The notes: generated from the letters alone by a model not told the origin. A stretch of 40,979 nt of DNA from Candidatus Omnitrophota bacterium (GCA_023247275.1 JAHFGT010000016.1:1-40979), one strand, 5' to 3'. Counted from the stretch's first letter, positions 31,777-40,429 are shown. Numbers and translations: made by a program.

Positions 31777-33246
31777 ATGACCACGTTTCCTGAGGGGTTG
31801 ATCCACACCCTGCGCGAGGTATCCCGGGTGGCTGAATCGGCGCGAATCGCGTGCTACCTCGTCGGTGGATTGATTCGTGATCAGTTGCTGGATCGGCCGC
31901 TACGGTACCTGAATGTGGACGTGGCGGTGCCTCGTGATGGCGTCAGGTTGGCTCATCGGATCGCTGACCAGCTCCATGGGGCGTTTGTGCCGTTAGACGA
32001 TTCGCTGGGCTGTGCCCGCGTCGTCATTGCCGCGGCGACTCGAATTGAAGTGGACATCAGTACCTTCCGCGGCGACTCGATCGACGCTGACCTGCGATTG
32101 CGGGACTTTACCGTCAATGCCATCGCGGTCTCGTTGGCTGATTGGCTGCGCACCCCCAACCGCCCCGGGCCGTTGATCGATCCGCTCCATGGCGAGGTCG
32201 CGCTGCGCCAGCGACGGCTCGTTCCGTGTTTTGCTGGAACCTTCATGGATGATCCGGTGCGGATTCTGCGCGCGGCACGGTTTGCCGCCCAGCTTGAGTT
32301 CTCCCTGGATCCTGACGCCCGCCCGTTGATGACGGCGGCGGTTCCTGCGTTAGCCCGCGTGGCAGGGGAACGGGTCCGTGATGAGCTGCTCGCGATCTTT
32401 GAGACGGATCAAGCGCACCCGGCGATCCAGTTGCTGAATGAGGTGGGCGTGTTGGATGTGCTGATTCCTGAATTGACGGTGGGCCGTGGAGTGGAACAGG
32501 GCGGGTATCATCATTTGGATGTGCTCGGCCACCAGATCGAGACGATCGCGCAAGGAGACCGATTTCTCAAGGATTTTGCCGAGTTTTCCGAGCCGTTGCG
32601 CCAACCGATGGCGGCGTATTGCGCGCAGCAGGTGGTCGAGCGCCGGTCCCGCAAAAGCCTGATCAAGCTGTCATGCCTGTTGCATGATATCGGCAAGCCG
32701 TCGCGCCGGACGGTCGAGTCAGACGGCGAAATCTGGTTTTTGGGTCATGAGGAAACTGGGGCTGAGTACGTGCCAGCGATCACCGAGCGGCTGCGGCTGT
32801 CGAACCGAGAATCTGAACTGGTCCGATTGATGGTACTGCACCATTTGCGACCCGGTTTTTTAAGCCGCGAGCCGCAGTTGACCCGGCGGGCCGTGTATCG
32901 ATTTTTCAAAGATCTCGGGGACGATGGCCCCAGTTGTTTGCTGACATGGTGGGCAGACCGGATGGCCACGCGTGGGCCACAATCCCGACTGGACCAGCTC
33001 GACCAGCAGCGCGCGCGACTCGAAGAACTGCTCAACGCCTACTTTTTTCAGTCGGCCGACGTGGTCAAGCCCCCGCGCCTGATCAACGGCAACGAGTTAA
33101 TGCGAGCGCTCAAGATCCCCTCAGGGCCGCTGGTGGGTGAGCTGTTGCAGCTCATCGAAGAGGCACAGGCCGAGGGACGGATCCACACCGCTGAGGAGGC
33201 ACTCGCGCTGGCTGGCGATCGGATTCGTACGGGAGATGCGCAGTAG
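31777..33246 (+). CDS. CCA-adding-type tRNA nucleotidyltransferase / poly(A) polymerase with HD domain
   Basis: The 489-residue protein is a class II tRNA nucleotidyltransferase, which adds or repairs the CCA tail; the tRNA-Gln here lacks encoded CCA. Head domain: YLVGGLIRDQLLDRPLR (28-43), then LNVDVAV where the family has the two-metal D-x-D; the first Asp is Asn46 here, the second is Asp48. EVDIST (91-96) and LRDFTVNAIA (108-117, normally RRDFTINA) follow. The C-terminal half has an HD phosphohydrolase domain (SCLLHDIGKPSRR). The changed catalytic Asp is notable and may alter activity. The start at 31777 follows a perfect -10 box. Its end overlaps the next gene by 11 bp. Confidence 0.9.
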   Translation: MTTFPEGLIHTLREVSRVAESARIACYLVGGLIRDQLLDRPLRYLNVDVAVPRDGVRLAHRIADQLHGAFVPLDDSLGCARVVIAAATRIEVDISTFRGDSIDADLRLRDFTVNAIAVSLADWLRTPNRPGPLIDPLHGEVALRQRRLVPCFAGTFMDDPVRILRAARFAAQLEFSLDPDARPLMTAAVPALARVAGERVRDELLAIFETDQAHPAIQLLNEVGVLDVLIPELTVGRGVEQGGYHHLDVLGHQIETIAQGDRFLKDFAEFSEPLRQPMAAYCAQQVVERRSRKSLIKLSCLLHDIGKPSRRTVESDGEIWFLGHEETGAEYVPAITERLRLSNRESELVRLMVLHHLRPGFLSREPQLTRRAVYRFFKDLGDDGPSCLLTWWADRMATRGPQSRLDQLDQQRARLEELLNAYFFQSADVVKPPRLINGNELMRALKIPSGPLVGELLQLIEEAQAEGRIHTAEEALALAGDRIRTGDAQ

Positions 33247-34489
33247 TCGACAGTTCACAGCGGCCTTGGCTGTGCTGTTCGGTTTCCTCATCGCTGCAGC
33301 ACCACTGGCCGCGATGGAAGCTGGCGTAGCAGAGACGCCATTCATCCTGCCAGCGCATGTGCCGTTGGCCGGCTATAGCCGTCGACACGGCAAGCCGTCA
33401 ACCGGAATGCATGACCCGGTCGGGGTCCGCGCGTTGGTCATGAGCGACGGCGCGACGACCGTGGCGTTGGTGAGTTGCGACCTGCTCATCATCGACGAGC
33501 GGTTGTCCGACGCTGTCCGACGCCGACTGATCCAACACGGATGGCCGGCGAAGGGGGTCATCCTGCTGGCGGCGACGCATACCCATTCCGGCCCTGGCGC
33601 GTACGGCACGAAATTTCTTGAACAACTGTCGATGGGGCATTTCAGCCAGCCGGTCTTCGACGCGCTGGTTGACCGCATCAGCGAGACGGTTGTGAGAGCG
33701 CACAGGCAACAACACCCCGCACGAATCGGATGTGGTTCCGCAACGACCCACGGACTGGTGACCAACCGCATGACGCCGAACGGCCGGGTGGAGACCGAGC
33801 TATCGGTGTGCGCGGTTGTTCCGGATGGGGAAGGCCAGCCGCTCGCTATCCTGGTCGATTTCTCGGCTCATCCAACCACCTTGGGCGCCTGGAACCATGA
33901 ACTGTCAGCCGACTATCCAGGGGTGATCGCCCGCCAGGTTCGGGAGCGTTATCCGAAGACGGTCCCGATGTTCTTCGCGGGATCGGTCGGTGACCAAGCG
34001 CCGACAAAAGACGCCCCCCGGTATGACAACACTGAACGAATCGGTCGCGCGCTGGCCGAGCAGGTCGTCACGCTGGTCGGACAGATCAGGGTCGCCGATT
34101 CCTCGATTCAAATTCTGCAGGAGGTTTGGCCACTGCCGCCGGCACGGGTCCGGCTCGGGTCGTGGACGATGCCCCGCTGGTTGGGGCAGCGGTTCGTCGA
34201 TGACGATGCGACGCTGACCGTGGTCCGTGTGGGGCAGACGGTGTTGTTTGGGGTGCCGTGCGATTTGTCCGCCGAACTCGGTGGGCAACTCCACGCCGCG
34301 GCTCGTGGTTGCGGCTGTAAGCCCATCGTCATCGGATTCGCGAACGACTACATCGGCTACTGCCTTTCAGCGGCCGCCTATACGTCAGGCGCGTATGAGG
34401 CCTACATGGTGTTCAATGGCCCACAGACCGGCGAGCGGCTCGTCGAGCAGCTGCTGACGATGCTGCAAGCGCTGCTCCGCACTCCATGA
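33236..34489 (+). CDS. Secreted neutral/alkaline ceramidase-like protein
   Basis: After a signal peptide (residues 1-26, AALAVLFGFLIAAAPLAA) the 417-residue protein matches the N-terminal domain of neutral non-lysosomal ceramidases: PLAGYSRRHGKPSTGMHDPV, RALVMSDGATTVALVSCDLL, AATHTHSGPGAYG (zinc-ligand His region, 112-124), VDFSAHPTTLG, and FFAGSVGDQAP. It hydrolyses an N-acyl amide in known members, but this shorter form lacks the C-terminal domain, so the substrate may be something other than ceramide. The ATG at 33236 overlaps the upstream gene; its GGGAG lies unusually close. A lipoprotein hydrolase gene follows with an ATGA overlap. Confidence 0.85.
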   Translation: MRSSRQFTAALAVLFGFLIAAAPLAAMEAGVAETPFILPAHVPLAGYSRRHGKPSTGMHDPVGVRALVMSDGATTVALVSCDLLIIDERLSDAVRRRLIQHGWPAKGVILLAATHTHSGPGAYGTKFLEQLSMGHFSQPVFDALVDRISETVVRAHRQQHPARIGCGSATTHGLVTNRMTPNGRVETELSVCAVVPDGEGQPLAILVDFSAHPTTLGAWNHELSADYPGVIARQVRERYPKTVPMFFAGSVGDQAPTKDAPRYDNTERIGRALAEQVVTLVGQIRVADSSIQILQEVWPLPPARVRLGSWTMPRWLGQRFVDDDATLTVVRVGQTVLFGVPCDLSAELGGQLHAAARGCGCKPIVIGFANDYIGYCLSAAAYTSGAYEAYMVFNGPQTGERLVEQLLTMLQALLRTP

Positions 34490-35718
34490 TTCCCACGGTG
34501 GTTCGGCGTCTCGGCGTTCTGTTGAGCGTTGGCTTTTTGCTCCTCGCCTGCTCCCCTGCAGATATCTTCGCGGATGGGCAAGTTGAGTGGATCGACGGGG
34601 TACGGGTCGTGAATCTGTGGGGAGCCCCGTATGAGATGGGCCGCCAACACGGCGAGCTGCTTCGCGACGAAGTCAGAGGCTCGGTCCAGCAAGCCCTCGG
34701 CTATTGCCGCCGGTATCTGAAGATTCCTTTCATCGGCGCCTGGGCAGCCGACTGGTGGTTGGGGTCTGCCTGGCGGACATTACAGCCGTTCGTGCCTCAG
34801 GATCGGCTCGAAGAGCTGCGCGGACTCGCCGACGGCTCAGGCGTGTCGCTTGCAGATCTGTATCGGCTCCACGCCCTGCCAGAACGCACGTATGCCTGCT
34901 CCAACTTCGCGGTCTGGGGGCCGGCCACCATCGATGGTCGGCTGATCCATGTGAGGAACCTGGATTGGAATTTCACTCTGGGCATCCAACGGTATGCGAC
35001 GGTGTTTGTCATGCATCCGATTGGCCACGCCGCGTTTGTCAGCGTGGGCTGGGCTGGTTTTATTGGCGTGCTCACCGGAATCAATGAGCACGAGGTGTCG
35101 ATTGGGCAGGTGGGCGCCCAGACCCAGGCCGCCAGCTTTCGCGGCGAGCCGTTTCCATTCGTGATGCGCCGCGTGCTGGAGCAAGCCCATGATGTGGACG
35201 ACGCGGCGACCATGATCAGGACCGCAACGCGGACCACCGGAATCAATTACGTGATCGGTGATGCGGCCACCCGCCAGGCCATTGCCATTGAGACCAACCG
35301 GGTCTATGCCTGCGTCTTCAAGGACGACGACCCGCTGGAGCATGCGGTCAGTTATGCGCGCCCAATTCCCTCTGCGGTCTTCCGCGCTGATACGGCCATC
35401 AATCCGCAGATTCGCGCCCAGCAGTTGGCATCCAATGGGAATCCGCGCCGGCCTGGGCTTGAACCACCCAGTGGATCAGCGTACGAAATCCGCTATCTGG
35501 GCCAAGCCGCCGGAATCATGGCCTTCTATGGCCAGATCGACGCAGAGAAAGCCCAGTACATTGCCAAGACGGTTGCGCCAGAATCAAATATCCAGAGCGT
35601 GATCTTCTCCTGGCCTGACGCCTGGATCGCCAACGCCAGTAGCACGACCAGAGCTTCTCAGACGGCCTACCATCACCTGCAACTCCAACAGCTGCTCGCC
35701 GACCCGCCAGTCAACTAG
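34486..35718 (+). CDS. Lipoprotein of the C45/acyl-CoA:6-APA acyltransferase NTN-hydrolase type
   Basis: The 410-residue protein has a lipoprotein signal with lipobox LLAC (Cys22, after VLLSVGFLLLAC) and then a region similar to C45-like hydrolases: GAPYEMGRQHGELLRDEVR, a Cys138 preceded by LPERTYA and followed by SNFAVWGPATIDGRLIHVRN with LDW, and later INEHEVSIGQVGAQ. In that family an N-terminal or autoprocessed Cys attacks amide bonds; Cys138 is the candidate. Substrates range from penicillins to N-acyl amides and lipids. With the ceramidase-like gene upstream (ATGA overlap) it forms a likely pair acting on acyl-amide compounds outside the cytoplasm. Confidence 0.82.
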   Translation: MIPTVVRRLGVLLSVGFLLLACSPADIFADGQVEWIDGVRVVNLWGAPYEMGRQHGELLRDEVRGSVQQALGYCRRYLKIPFIGAWAADWWLGSAWRTLQPFVPQDRLEELRGLADGSGVSLADLYRLHALPERTYACSNFAVWGPATIDGRLIHVRNLDWNFTLGIQRYATVFVMHPIGHAAFVSVGWAGFIGVLTGINEHEVSIGQVGAQTQAASFRGEPFPFVMRRVLEQAHDVDDAATMIRTATRTTGINYVIGDAATRQAIAIETNRVYACVFKDDDPLEHAVSYARPIPSAVFRADTAINPQIRAQQLASNGNPRRPGLEPPSGSAYEIRYLGQAAGIMAFYGQIDAEKAQYIAKTVAPESNIQSVIFSWPDAWIANASSTTRASQTAYHHLQLQQLLADPPVN

Positions 35719-35848
35719 ACCGTCTCTCCGCTCTTACGCCTAGTCTAACCAATGTAATAACAAAGTGTTATACAGTTAAGCCAAATAAACAAATTTTGTT
35801 TCATATGCCCTTGACGGTTTCAGCATACATATGGTATGGTTGGCGTAC
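35719..35848 (+). other. AT-rich upstream region with short palindromes
   Basis: This stretch is far more AT-rich than its surroundings and holds no reading frame. AAACAAATTTTGTTT (35787-35801) is a perfect palindrome with one central base, and ATAACA-aag-TGTTAT lies near 35758-35772. A possible promoter TTGACG (35811-35816) with TATGGT (35835-35840, 18-bp spacer) is also present. It belongs to the control region of the protease downstream. Confidence 0.5.
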
Positions 35849-35877
35849 TTCATACAATTGATAATCGATTGTAAAAT
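35849..35877 (+). promoter_or_regulatory. Promoter with palindromic operator before the riboswitch
   Basis: TTCATA (35849-35854) and TAAAAT (35872-35877) are separated by 17 bp; transcription would begin near 35884, just before the aptamer. The spacer is almost filled by a 19-bp near-perfect palindrome ACAATTGATAATCGATTGT (35854-35872, one mismatch), a plausible repressor site. The alternative promoter at 35811-35840 would add about 40 nt of leader. Confidence 0.5.
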
Positions 35878-35889
35878 GACAATCTGACG

Positions 35890-35960
35890 AGAAAGGCACA
35901 CTCCGAGCAATCGGAGGTCGCAAAACCGCGGGTCCAACAAACAGGATAGCCGGGTTGCCG
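35890..35960 (+). promoter_or_regulatory. GEMM-I (cyclic di-GMP-I type) riboswitch aptamer
   Basis: The segment has the GEMM-I layout: AAAGGCA (35892-35898), a hairpin CTCCGA-GCAA-TCGGAG (35901-35916) with a GNRA loop, GTCGCAAAACC (35917-35927, cf. GACGCAAAGCC), a second arm GGGTCC...AGGATAGCC with the tetraloop-receptor-like part, and GGGTTGCCG (35952-35960) closing P1 with GGCA. The base aligned to the ligand-selecting position near the 5' GGCA reads as G, which favours c-di-GMP over the cGAMP-responsive variant, though I numbered this by eye. The 3' strand of the aptamer is also the left arm of the terminator, so ligand binding should prevent termination (ON switch). No GEMM copy is seen elsewhere. 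Confidence 0.88.
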
Positions 35961-35986
35961 AACGAGGCAACCCGGTTTTTGTTTTT
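35950..35986 (+). terminator. Riboswitch-controlled intrinsic terminator
   Basis: CCGGGTTGCC (35950-35959) and GGCAACCCGG (35966-35975) form a perfect 10-bp stem with a 6-base loop, followed by TTTTTGTTTTT (35976-35986). It lies 52 bp before the protease ATG and overlaps the aptamer's 3' strand. Confidence 0.93.
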
Positions 35987-36037
35987 CTAAGCCAACGCAC
36001 TCGCTGCTGATGGATCGGACAACATAGGGAGGTTCGG

Positions 36038-39000
36038 ATGAGACGTGCGCTACATGGGATGTGGCTCGGCCTAGTGATTGGGACCAGCGCGATCGTCGGT
36101 ATCGCAGCGACCTCAGACGCGAAGGCTGCACGGACCAGCATTGGGCAAGACCAGGCCATGGTGGCCACTCGATCCGGAAAGACACTGTCCCACACCAAAG
36201 GCCGATTCATCGTTAAATTTAAGCCCAGCCTCACGCAGTGCGCCCACTGTCTGCTCCATGAGCACCAGCAGTTTTCGTCCGCCCTCACCGATCATTCCAC
36301 ATCGCTCGACCGGCTCAACGCCGAGGTTCGTGTCAAAGCAATCCATCATTTGTTCGTGGATCATGACACCCGGTCCGTCGCTGACGTCCACGCGACCCAA
36401 GTGCGACAACTGCACGCGAAATCAGGCCGGCGTGGGAAGAAAGCCCTGACCGGCCAGGCCCCGGATTTGTCGAATGTGTACATGTATGACATCCCGGAAG
36501 ATGCGGATATCGACGCCGTCTGCCAGCAGTTTGCCACCGACCCACATGTCGAGTACGCCCAACCAGACTACACGATCGTCGCCACCCTGGTGCCGAACGA
36601 CCCGTACTTCAATTCCTCTGGGTCCTGGGGCCAGTCCTACGACGATCTGTGGGGATTAAAGAAGATCCAGGCAGTCCCGGCGTGGGATGTGACCCAAGGC
36701 CAAGGGGTCGTGGTGGGTGTGGTGGACTCTGGACTGGACTATACCCACCCGGACATCGCGGCCAACGTCTGGACCAACCCACGCGAAATCGCTGGCAACA
36801 AAATCGACGATGACGGCAACGGCTTTGTCGATGATGTCCGTGGCTGGAACTTTGCCGGCAACAACAACGATCCGAAAGACGGCAATGGCCACGGGACGCA
36901 TGTCTCCGGCACGATCGCGGCGGTGGGCAACAACAACCTGGGGATCATCGGCGTGGCGCCGCAGGCGAAGATCATGCCAGTCAAGGCGCTGGACGACAAC
37001 GGTTCTGGCAGCAGCACCAGCCTGGCACAAGCCATCCTGTATGCGGCCAAGAACGGCGCGGATGTGATCAGCAATAGCTGGGGCTGCGGCTCACCGTGTC
37101 CCAGCAATCCGGTGGTGGAGGACGCGGTGCGCACCGCCTATAACCTGGGAGCGGTCGTGGTCTTCGCCGCGGGCAATAGCGCGGATGATGTCTCCAAATA
37201 TAGCCCGACCAACATGACCAACCCGAAGCCGATCGTCGTGGCAGCCTCGGATCAACTCGACCAGCCGACGTCGTTCACGAACTTCGGCGCGACCGTTGAT
37301 GTGACCGCACCTGGCGGTGGCACCAACATCTCGCCACCCGCGTCACCGGTCAACAATATTCTGTCGTTGAAGTCCAGCGCTTGCACCATCTGCACCTCCG
37401 CCCCCAATCTGGTCATCGGCGGCAACTACCTGCGGATCGCTGGTACGTCGATGGCCACCCCGCATGTGTCCGGGGCGGCGGCGCTGATCATCGCCAAGCA
37501 ACCCTCGATCACGAACGAGGAAGTGCGGCAGTTACTCCGCAATTCAGCCGACGATGTCGGGCCGGTCGGGTTTGATCCCAAGACCGGGGCTGGTCGGATC
37601 AATCTGTTCAAGGCCTTGACGACCAACGGGACCTTGCAGGTGAAAATCACCAGTCCCGCCGTCGGAGTTGAACTGTCATCGGTGAAAGGGACCGTCACGA
37701 TCACGGGGACCGTCAAGGGCACCAACTTGAAAGAATACACGCTGTCGTACAGCCGGGCCTCGACACCGACCACGTGGGTGCCGATCGGTGGGCCGGCTGT
37801 GATCCCGGTCGATAACGGGACGTTAGGCGTCTGGAATCCGAGCGGGTTGGCGGACGACTTCTATACATTGCGGGTCGTCGGCATGACCCAGACCGGCGGG
37901 AAATTTGAGGATACGGTGCAGGTGATCGTGCTCAAGTACATCGCAACGCCCCTGACCACCAACACCGCCACCCAGGCCACGCCATCGATTTTCGGTGACA
38001 AGGTCGCGTGGTCCGATTTCCGCAACAACAAGGCTGATGTGTTTCTCTATGATCTGACCGCCAAGACCGAGCGCCAACTGACCACCGCCACGAACGTGGA
38101 ACCGCGGTATCCGATCATCGCAGGCTCGCGGGTGGTGTGGCGAGAGTCGTTGAGCGCCTCTAACAACGATCGGCTGGTGCTCCATGAGTTGGCGTCGAAC
38201 ACTCAGCGGATCCTGGACAATGTCACCTCGGCCAAGCTGGATCTGGCCTTCGCTGACGACAAAGTCGTCTGGACCGATTGGCGCAATAGCTCGACCACCG
38301 GGCAGGATGTCTACCTGTACGATCTGACCAGCAACACCGAACGGCGGCTGACGACCGATCCGGCGAATCAGCAACAGCCATCCGTGTCCGGCAATCGCGT
38401 GGTCTGGACCGACCAACGCAACGGCAATATGGAGATCTACCTGTACGATCTGACCAGCAACACCGAACGGCGGCTGACGACCGATCCGGCCAGCGATGAG
38501 AATCCGGCGATTTCAGGCGACCGGGTCATTTGGCTGCGTCGACGCAGCGGTGGAGATGATCTGTACCTGTATGACCTCACGACCAATACTGAACGTCGGC
38601 TGACGACCTCAGATTCCTTCAAGTACACTCCGAAGATCTCTGGTAGCCGTGTGGTGTGGGCCGACCAACGACAGAGCCAGATGGACATCTACACGTTGGA
38701 CCTGACCAACGGCACCGAGCAGCGGTTGACGTGGAACCCGGCCGTGCAGCAGAACCCGGCGGTCTCGGGTGGGCGGGTGGTGTGGGAAGACCAGCGCGCC
38801 GGCAACTTTGACATCGATGTTCTGGCGCTGAACAATCCACCCGTGCTCAATAGCATTGGCAGCAAGACCGTCGCAGCTGGGCAACCGCTCACGTTCGCGA
38901 TCGCTGGATCGGATCCTGACGGCGATGTGCTGACGTTCTCGGCCGGCTCGTTGCCGACGGGCGCGGTATTCAATCCGACCGCGCGGACCTTTACTTGGAC

Positions 39001-40429
39001 GCCGACGGCAAACCAAGCGGGTACCTACGCCATTGTATTCACCGTGAGCGACGGGCAGGCCCAGCAGTCAGAAACGGTACCAGTCACAGTGACCGCTCCG
39101 GATCTGAGTATGGTCTCGATCAGCGGGCCCACCAGCGCGGTGCGGGGCACGACCATCTTGATGAGTTACGCGCTCAAGAACCAGGGCACCGCACCGAGTG
39201 GCGGCTGCACGCTCAGTCTCTATCTCTCGAGCGATGCGACCATCACTACCGGGGACACCTTCTTGGGAAGCGTGAGTATTGGCAGCTTAACACCAGGCAG
39301 CAGTACGCAGGGCAGCGGCAATCTCCTGGTCCCAGCTGCGTTACCGACCGGGACGTACGTGCTGGGTGCGGTCGTCGATTCGTCTGGGGTGGTCAATGAA
39401 AGCAATGAAGCGAACAACGCGCTCGCCGGCAATACGATCGCGGTCAGCGATGGCGGATCAGACACCACGCCGCCGGCGGTAGCGATCACCACCCCTGCGG
39501 CCGGGGCCACCGTGCCGGCCAGCGGGTTTGCGTTCTCCGGCACCGCGACCGATGCCAGTGGGGTCAAAGAGATCCACATCTATGTGTACGACAATGCGCG
39601 CAGCCTCTACACCGTCGCGGACGCGCTGGCGAGCTACGATCCCGCCACCTCGACGTGGACCTTCCCGGTCCTCTCCAGCCACATCACGCCAGGACAAGCG
39701 GTTCGGCTGTGGGTCTTGGCGGTCGATATCAATAACAACGTGAGCGCCTGGCAGTCGCGGGACGTGACGGTTGCCGGATCGGCTGATACCGCACCGCCGT
39801 CAGTGGTGATCAGCGCTCCTGCGGCCGGGGCCACCGTGCCGTGGACCGGGTTCGCGTTCTCCGGGACTGCGACCGATGCGAGCGGGGTGAAAGAAGTCCG
39901 GATCTACGTGTACGACATCGCGCGCAATACGTTCACGGTGTCGAATGCCCTCGCCAGTTATACCGCCAGCACAGGGGGGTGGAGCTTCTCAGTGCTGTCG
40001 TCGCATGTGACGCCGGGGACGACAGCCCGGTTATGGGTCCAGGCAACGGATACCAAAGGAAATTTCAGTGCCTGGCAATCTCGTGATGTCGTGATCAGCG
40101 CGACCGGATTGGATACGCAAGCACCCAGTGTCGCGATTATGCAGCCGGCCACTGGCACCATTTTGCCAGCCAGCGGGTTTACCTTCGCCGGCACCGCGAC
40201 TGATGCCAGTGGGGTGAGCGAGGTGCGGGTCTTTGTGTACGACTACGGCCGCCAGTTCTACACCGTCAGCAATGCGCTGGCCACGTACAATGCCAGCGCT
40301 GGAACCTGGTCGTTCCAGGTGCTGGCGTCCCATGTGACGGCTGGCGCTGATGCTCGCCTCTGGGTGAAAGCGACTGACACGAAAGGCAACACCAGCAACT
40401 GGCGATATCGGCAGTTGCCCGTGCGATAA
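36038..40429 (+). CDS. Secreted subtilisin-like (S8) multidomain protease under riboswitch control
   Basis: The 1463-residue protein begins with a signal peptide (1-30, ending SDAKA) and an inhibitor-like propeptide to about 185 (RFIVKFKP, HVEYAQPDY). The S8 catalytic domain (205-530) has Asp230 (VVDSGLDYTHPD), His285 (GNGHGTHVSG), oxyanion Asn in FAAGNSAD and Ser471 (AGTSMATPHVSG), all intact. Then follow an Ig-like domain (535-630), about six TolB-like beta-propeller blades (632-930; YDLTSNTERRLTTDP), a cadherin/He_PIG-like domain (930-1018), a CARDB domain (1019-1136) and three tandem ~105-residue Ig-like repeats (1141-1463). No LPXTG, PEP-CTERM or T9SS signal is seen at the end. AGGGAGG at 36026-36032 sets the start. 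Likely exported; substrate unknown. Confidence 0.96.
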   Translation: MRRALHGMWLGLVIGTSAIVGIAATSDAKAARTSIGQDQAMVATRSGKTLSHTKGRFIVKFKPSLTQCAHCLLHEHQQFSSALTDHSTSLDRLNAEVRVKAIHHLFVDHDTRSVADVHATQVRQLHAKSGRRGKKALTGQAPDLSNVYMYDIPEDADIDAVCQQFATDPHVEYAQPDYTIVATLVPNDPYFNSSGSWGQSYDDLWGLKKIQAVPAWDVTQGQGVVVGVVDSGLDYTHPDIAANVWTNPREIAGNKIDDDGNGFVDDVRGWNFAGNNNDPKDGNGHGTHVSGTIAAVGNNNLGIIGVAPQAKIMPVKALDDNGSGSSTSLAQAILYAAKNGADVISNSWGCGSPCPSNPVVEDAVRTAYNLGAVVVFAAGNSADDVSKYSPTNMTNPKPIVVAASDQLDQPTSFTNFGATVDVTAPGGGTNISPPASPVNNILSLKSSACTICTSAPNLVIGGNYLRIAGTSMATPHVSGAAALIIAKQPSITNEEVRQLLRNSADDVGPVGFDPKTGAGRINLFKALTTNGTLQVKITSPAVGVELSSVKGTVTITGTVKGTNLKEYTLSYSRASTPTTWVPIGGPAVIPVDNGTLGVWNPSGLADDFYTLRVVGMTQTGGKFEDTVQVIVLKYIATPLTTNTATQATPSIFGDKVAWSDFRNNKADVFLYDLTAKTERQLTTATNVEPRYPIIAGSRVVWRESLSASNNDRLVLHELASNTQRILDNVTSAKLDLAFADDKVVWTDWRNSSTTGQDVYLYDLTSNTERRLTTDPANQQQPSVSGNRVVWTDQRNGNMEIYLYDLTSNTERRLTTDPASDENPAISGDRVIWLRRRSGGDDLYLYDLTTNTERRLTTSDSFKYTPKISGSRVVWADQRQSQMDIYTLDLTNGTEQRLTWNPAVQQNPAVSGGRVVWEDQRAGNFDIDVLALNNPPVLNSIGSKTVAAGQPLTFAIAGSDPDGDVLTFSAGSLPTGAVFNPTARTFTWTPTANQAGTYAIVFTVSDGQAQQSETVPVTVTAPDLSMVSISGPTSAVRGTTILMSYALKNQGTAPSGGCTLSLYLSSDATITTGDTFLGSVSIGSLTPGSSTQGSGNLLVPAALPTGTYVLGAVVDSSGVVNESNEANNALAGNTIAVSDGGSDTTPPAVAITTPAAGATVPASGFAFSGTATDASGVKEIHIYVYDNARSLYTVADALASYDPATSTWTFPVLSSHITPGQAVRLWVLAVDINNNVSAWQSRDVTVAGSADTAPPSVVISAPAAGATVPWTGFAFSGTATDASGVKEVRIYVYDIARNTFTVSNALASYTASTGGWSFSVLSSHVTPGTTARLWVQATDTKGNFSAWQSRDVVISATGLDTQAPSVAIMQPATGTILPASGFTFAGTATDASGVSEVRVFVYDYGRQFYTVSNALATYNASAGTWSFQVLASHVTAGADARLWVKATDTKGNTSNWRYRQLPVR
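38310..38490 (+). repeat. Exact 55-bp duplicated segment in the TolB-like blades
   Basis: Positions 38310-38364 and 38436-38490 are identical over 55 bp, 126 bp apart, encoding YLYDLTSNTERRLTTDPA in adjacent blades. Other blades differ at the DNA level. This points to recent duplication or gene conversion within the propeller. Confidence 0.85.
39460..40429 (+). repeat. Three tandem Ig-like domain repeats at the protease C-terminus
   Basis: Units of about 320 bp starting near 39460, 39786 and 40114 each encode SGF-F-SGTATDASGVKE/SEV, IYVYD or VFVYD, the SHVTPG-type turn and a final D-W-Q-S-like end. Spacing is regular and the units are clearly related in both DNA and protein. Confidence 0.85.

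Noticed and set aside
40340-40429. C-terminal sorting signal (LPXTG, PEP-CTERM, T9SS) on the S8 protease
   Set aside because: The C-terminus ends in an Ig-like repeat and RYRQLPVR with no membrane helix or known sorting motif.
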